Positions 7,501 to 8,817 of a DNA stretch of 8,817 nucleotides are shown here, in pieces. A program made the position numbers and the translations under genes. Under the pieces are notes generated by a model. That model worked only from the letters and a program-made list of their open reading frames with translations, was not told the origin of the DNA and did not search any database. The first letter of the stretch is position 1. The number at the start of each line of letters is the position of its first letter. Source of the stretch: an uncultured bacterium (GTDB lineage: Bacteria > Eisenbacteria > RBG-16-71-46 > CAIMUX01); assembly GCA_946886185.1 (NCBI GenBank), contig CAMPIC010000085.1, positions 1-8,817 on the forward strand, read 5' to 3'.

Positions 7501-8817
7501 GCTCTCCAATGCGGAAGACGGGGCGGCCTCCGGAATCGCCGTCGATCTCGAGCTCTCGAACGAGCTCTCCGTGGAGCTGGTCGTTCCGCACTCTGGTTCG
7601 TTCGATACGCAGAATCGTCGCTGGACGCTCTCCGCGATCGATGCGCAGGGCGAAGCGACTTTGGCGGTGCGGGCGCGCGTCGCGGAGACGGCGGGAGGGC
7701 AGACGCTTTTCGGCCGCGCATTCCTCTCCGGCCTCGATCAGCTCGACGGCGATCCGGCCAACAACGACCATGCTTACGAGCTCGCGATTCCGCTCGTCCT
7801 GGAAGCGCGCGCGCTCGACCTGGGCAACGCGCCGCTGGCTCCTGGGGGCAGCGCTGCCGCGTTGCTCTCGTTCGAGATCGAAAACCCGTCGCTTCAACCG
7901 GCCCTTTTGCGATCGATCGAAGTCTCGGACGACGGCGCAGGGGTGGGAAGTCAGGCGCAACGGGACGGGAATCTCGCGGATCTTGCGCTCATGAGACGCG
8001 ACGGGGTGGAGTGGACCGCTTTGAGAAGCGCCACTCTCTCGCAAGGCCGCGCCGCGTTCGCGAATCTGAACCTGGTCATCGGTGGCCAATCGATCGTGGA
8101 GGTGCGGGTCGAGGGGGCGGGATCGCTGACTGCGCGGGATGGCGACATCGCCGGTCTGATCGTCGCGACCGCGGGGGGCATGGTCGCCGAGAGTCCGGCG
8201 CGCATCGACGGAAGCTTCCCGATCGATTCCGGAAGCCGCAGGCCGATCGACGGCATGGTCGCGGCGCAAGTCGAAATCCTCTCCGTCGGTTCATCCCTCG
8301 CTTCTCCGGGCGCACAGCGCATTCCGCTGTTCGGCGCCATTCTCCCCGCAAACGGATACGAGTCGGACGCGCTCGAGCGTTTGGTCATCGCGGTAAATGA
8401 ATCGGGCCTGGGCGAAACGGACCCGAACGAAAGCGATGTGAGCGCGCTCGAGCTCTGGATCGACGACGGCGACGCATTGTTCGAACCGAACGCCGATGCG
8501 CAGGTTGGAGCGTTCTCGCCGAACGCCGATGCGCAGGCTGGAACGTTCGCGCGTCAAGCTTCCTACTGGCTGTGGGAGGGCGATCCGATCTCCATTTCGA
8601 CGACCGGACTGCCCATCTTCGTCACCGCGAATGTCTCCGGCGAAGCTCTTTCGGGTCGGACCCTCCGCCTCGAAGTCCCGCTGGGAGACGATCCGTCGAT
8701 CGAGATGGCGAGCGGAAACGACGGTCCGCTCGATGCAACGCTGGCATCGCCCGACAGCGTGACGATCGAAGAAAAGCCGGACACTCCGCCCGTGACCTGG
8801 TCGGCGCTTCCTTTGCT
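4532..8817 (+). CDS. Large secreted modular protein with DUF11-like repeats (3' end outside window)
   Basis: 1428 codons are open from GTG 4532 to the window end with no stop. Residues 1-67 are a long leader: an Arg-rich stretch, a hydrophobic core (YLFIVFSTICMG, 49-60), and SVAPAQA followed by A, a good signal peptidase I site after residue 67. Residues 75-350 hold three tandem repeats with 'F-x-P-D-x-V-I-V' and 'G-T-H-A-S-V-N-A' signatures. Residues 354-1089 hold six DUF11-like beta-sandwich repeats. Residues 1090-1428 are further beta-rich sequence with an Asp-rich LWIDDGDALFEPNAD stretch that might bind calcium (inference). There are almost no cysteines. The protein is probably exported and displayed or released as an extended filamentous adhesin or envelope protein. 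A sorting signal (FlgD-like Ig, T9SS-like or a membrane anchor) would lie beyond the window. No enzymatic domain is visible. The gene is preceded by its own apparent promoter and leader, so it is probably not in an operon with the SNF2 gene. Confidence 0.9.
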   Translation, partial: MAHISHLAAIPVQRRGVASSVRVLAQVFRARRTVRAGASHGGAAVRHAYLFIVFSTICMGSVAPAQAAMRMTSGFYLGLGIVNQPVLTVGFQPDVVIVKAVTAQVAVCRTTSMSGSKELGVSTALQANRIISFDPLGFTVGTHASVNALATIYHWVAFQSAPGEMEIGSYTGNGADDRALTGFGLAPDYAIVIPSAAQHAVQRFAGQPDDGSFRFDASAATANSIQSFLSDGLELGSSAEVNASGETYHYVAWRSAASAVDVGSYVGNVTDNRSITAPGFLPTWVLVRGSGTHPVHRPASLLLDATLPIPAVAQFANGIQALNANGFQVGTHASVNAAESTYYFAAFNDNPNGHTDLSLELDVDAIDPLEGQTVELTVQLENAGPATATTLVVDLPLPDGLTFLQSSGAGTYTPPAWEVSSLASGAAATLTVEATVDLGTMGEQLEVEAMLDHSDQADPTSQDHADQVTLTIGGIDLAVEVNGSAETSPPGEEVSFSITLTNLSAGSATGIVLQNQLPAGITYLSHQASLGTFDSGTGQWSLDLGPLDEETLVVGGRIGDGVYGQLLTNVTSIAVLDQTDPVAANDEASASIYATAADVGVELIVDLETPIPGAPVIFTITATNHGPDTATQIQIRDLLPEDLTFVLAVPSTGTYSAATGLWQFGQLVADQSAQLLITTLVDFVPDEGVIANTAELIGVLPFDQNRDNDADTVILSPEGSDLELDVSADDLFPVEGDTVEIELEVTNHGPAPTLAATVTLDLDPGLTVLSSEASAGLYLLGAWVIPALATDGAETLTLQCRLAAGTGGTQQTAAGVVLLDPPFVDPISNNDEDSVTLTVSEPAAADLALDLSADDADPSRGDTVHLYVDVENAGPDPAQHAAVSISLPSGVTFLSAAVSKGSYDSASRTWSIGAIGASQDERLDLAVEIGPGSTTRTVSASITETNPDDPTETDWTDTQVLRVHEVDLAIVVSADADRPDPGATVEFLVTLSNAEDGAASGIAVDLELSNELSVELVVPHSGSFDTQNRRWTLSAIDAQGEATLAVRARVAETAGGQTLFGRAFLSGLDQLDGDPANNDHAYELAIPLVLEARALDLGNAPLAPGGSAAALLSFEIENPSLQPALLRSIEVSDDGAGVGSQAQRDGNLADLALMRRDGVEWTALRSATLSQGRAAFANLNLVIGGQSIVEVRVEGAGSLTARDGDIAGLIVATAGGMVAESPARIDGSFPIDSGSRRPIDGMVAAQVEILSVGSSLASPGAQRIPLFGAILPANGYESDALERLVIAVNESGLGETDPNESDVSALELWIDDGDALFEPNADAQVGAFSPNADAQAGTFARQASYWLWEGDPISISTTGLPIFVTANVSGEALSGRTLRLEVPLGDDPSIEMASGNDGPLDATLASPDSVTIEEKPDTPPVTWSALPL
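4754..5581 (+). repeat. Three tandem protein repeats of about 90-95 residues
   Basis: The units are residues 75-168, 169-263 and 264-350 of the secreted protein. Each runs: a 'SY(T/V)GN...D(D/N)R' opening (FYLGLG in the first unit), a 'GF.P(D/T)' turn with a V-I-V-type strand, a variable middle, 'A.(R/S)I.(S/A)' or 'ANGIQ', then 'GF.(V/L)G(T/S).A.VNA' and a final 'Y.(W/Y/F)(V/A)A(F/W)' strand. GTHASVN occurs identically in units one and three. This resembles a repeat (DUF7483-like, from memory) found in bacterial surface proteins and phage tail-fibre-like proteins. The family name is uncertain; the repetition itself is clear. Confidence 0.75.
5591..7798 (+). repeat. Six tandem DUF11-like beta-sandwich repeats
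   Basis: The units, in residues of the secreted protein, are 354-474, 475-595, 596-718, 719-845, 846-965 and 966-1089, or 120-127 residues each. Each opens with a 'D-L-x-(L/V)-x-(L/V)' strand, then 'P-x-x-G-x-x-(V/I)' and '(T/E)N.GP' (or TNLSAG and SNAEDG), 'LP.G(L/I)T(F/V)L', 'G.(Y/F)....W....L', and closes with 'D....NN.D' before the next unit. This is the DUF11 / 'conserved repeat domain' pattern of extracellular bacterial proteins. The DNA copies are well diverged, so the repeats are old. Units 4 and 5 are closest at their start (LDVSADD and LDLSADD). Confidence 0.85.
8486..8551 (+). repeat. 33-bp tandem duplication inside the secreted protein gene
   Basis: Bases 8486-8518 and 8519-8551 match at 30 of 33 positions. 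They encode PNADAQVGAFS followed by PNADAQAGTFA (residues 1319-1329 and 1330-1340). The length is a multiple of three, so the frame is kept. All three differences change an amino acid. The near identity contrasts with the strongly diverged large repeats and suggests a recent slippage or duplication event. Confidence 0.85.

Noticed and set aside
1..8817. CRISPR arrays, tRNA or rRNA genes, insertion sequences, attachment sites
   Set aside because: I looked for short regularly spaced repeats, cloverleaf-like segments, transposase motifs and terminal inverted repeats and saw none. The only repeats are protein-coding.

Overview
The window is 8.8 kb of GC-rich bacterial DNA with strong G/C bias at third codon positions. 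Three transcription units, all on the + strand, fill almost all of it. Nothing in it fixes the taxon. The high GC, GTG starts, a secreted beta-sandwich repeat protein and a SWIM-SNF2 helicase with serine-rich linkers would fit a diderm lineage such as Eisenbacteria, Gemmatimonadota, Acidobacteriota or similar, but that is a guess.

Left part (2-4329): the 3' end of a gene whose product ends in a SEC-C zinc motif is followed by a 104-base gap and a long SWIM/SNF2 locus. The SWIM zinc-finger half (GTG 499 to TGA 1869) and the SNF2 ATPase half (open from 1870, stop TGA 4329) lie in the same reading frame. Only one TGA codon separates them. That codon falls inside what is normally one continuous bacterial SNF2-associated region, so the ancestral gene was almost certainly one protein of about 1275 residues. 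This interruption is the most notable point in the window. It may be a nonsense mutation, a sequence error, a true split or a readthrough site. All SNF2 helicase motifs are intact.

Middle (4330-4531): a 202-base intergenic region, visibly richer in A/T than its surroundings. It holds a hairpin just after the SNF2 stop, a TATAAA -10-like box overlapped by a perfect dyad, a second nested stem-loop in the probable 5' leader, and a strong Shine-Dalgarno for the next gene. It does not match any riboswitch class I can recall.

Right part (4532-8817, open at the window end): a very large secreted, modular repeat protein. It has a long N-terminal leader ending in an AQA cleavage site, three tandem repeats of about 90-95 residues, six tandem DUF11-like beta-sandwich repeats of about 120 residues, and a further beta-rich region carrying a recent-looking 33-bp tandem duplication. 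It looks like a cell-surface or extracellular protein, and its C-terminal end lies beyond the window.

The left genes (zinc motifs plus a DNA translocase) look like nucleic-acid or protein handling functions. The right gene is an independent surface-protein unit. I see no CRISPR array, tRNA, rRNA, transposase or attachment site.
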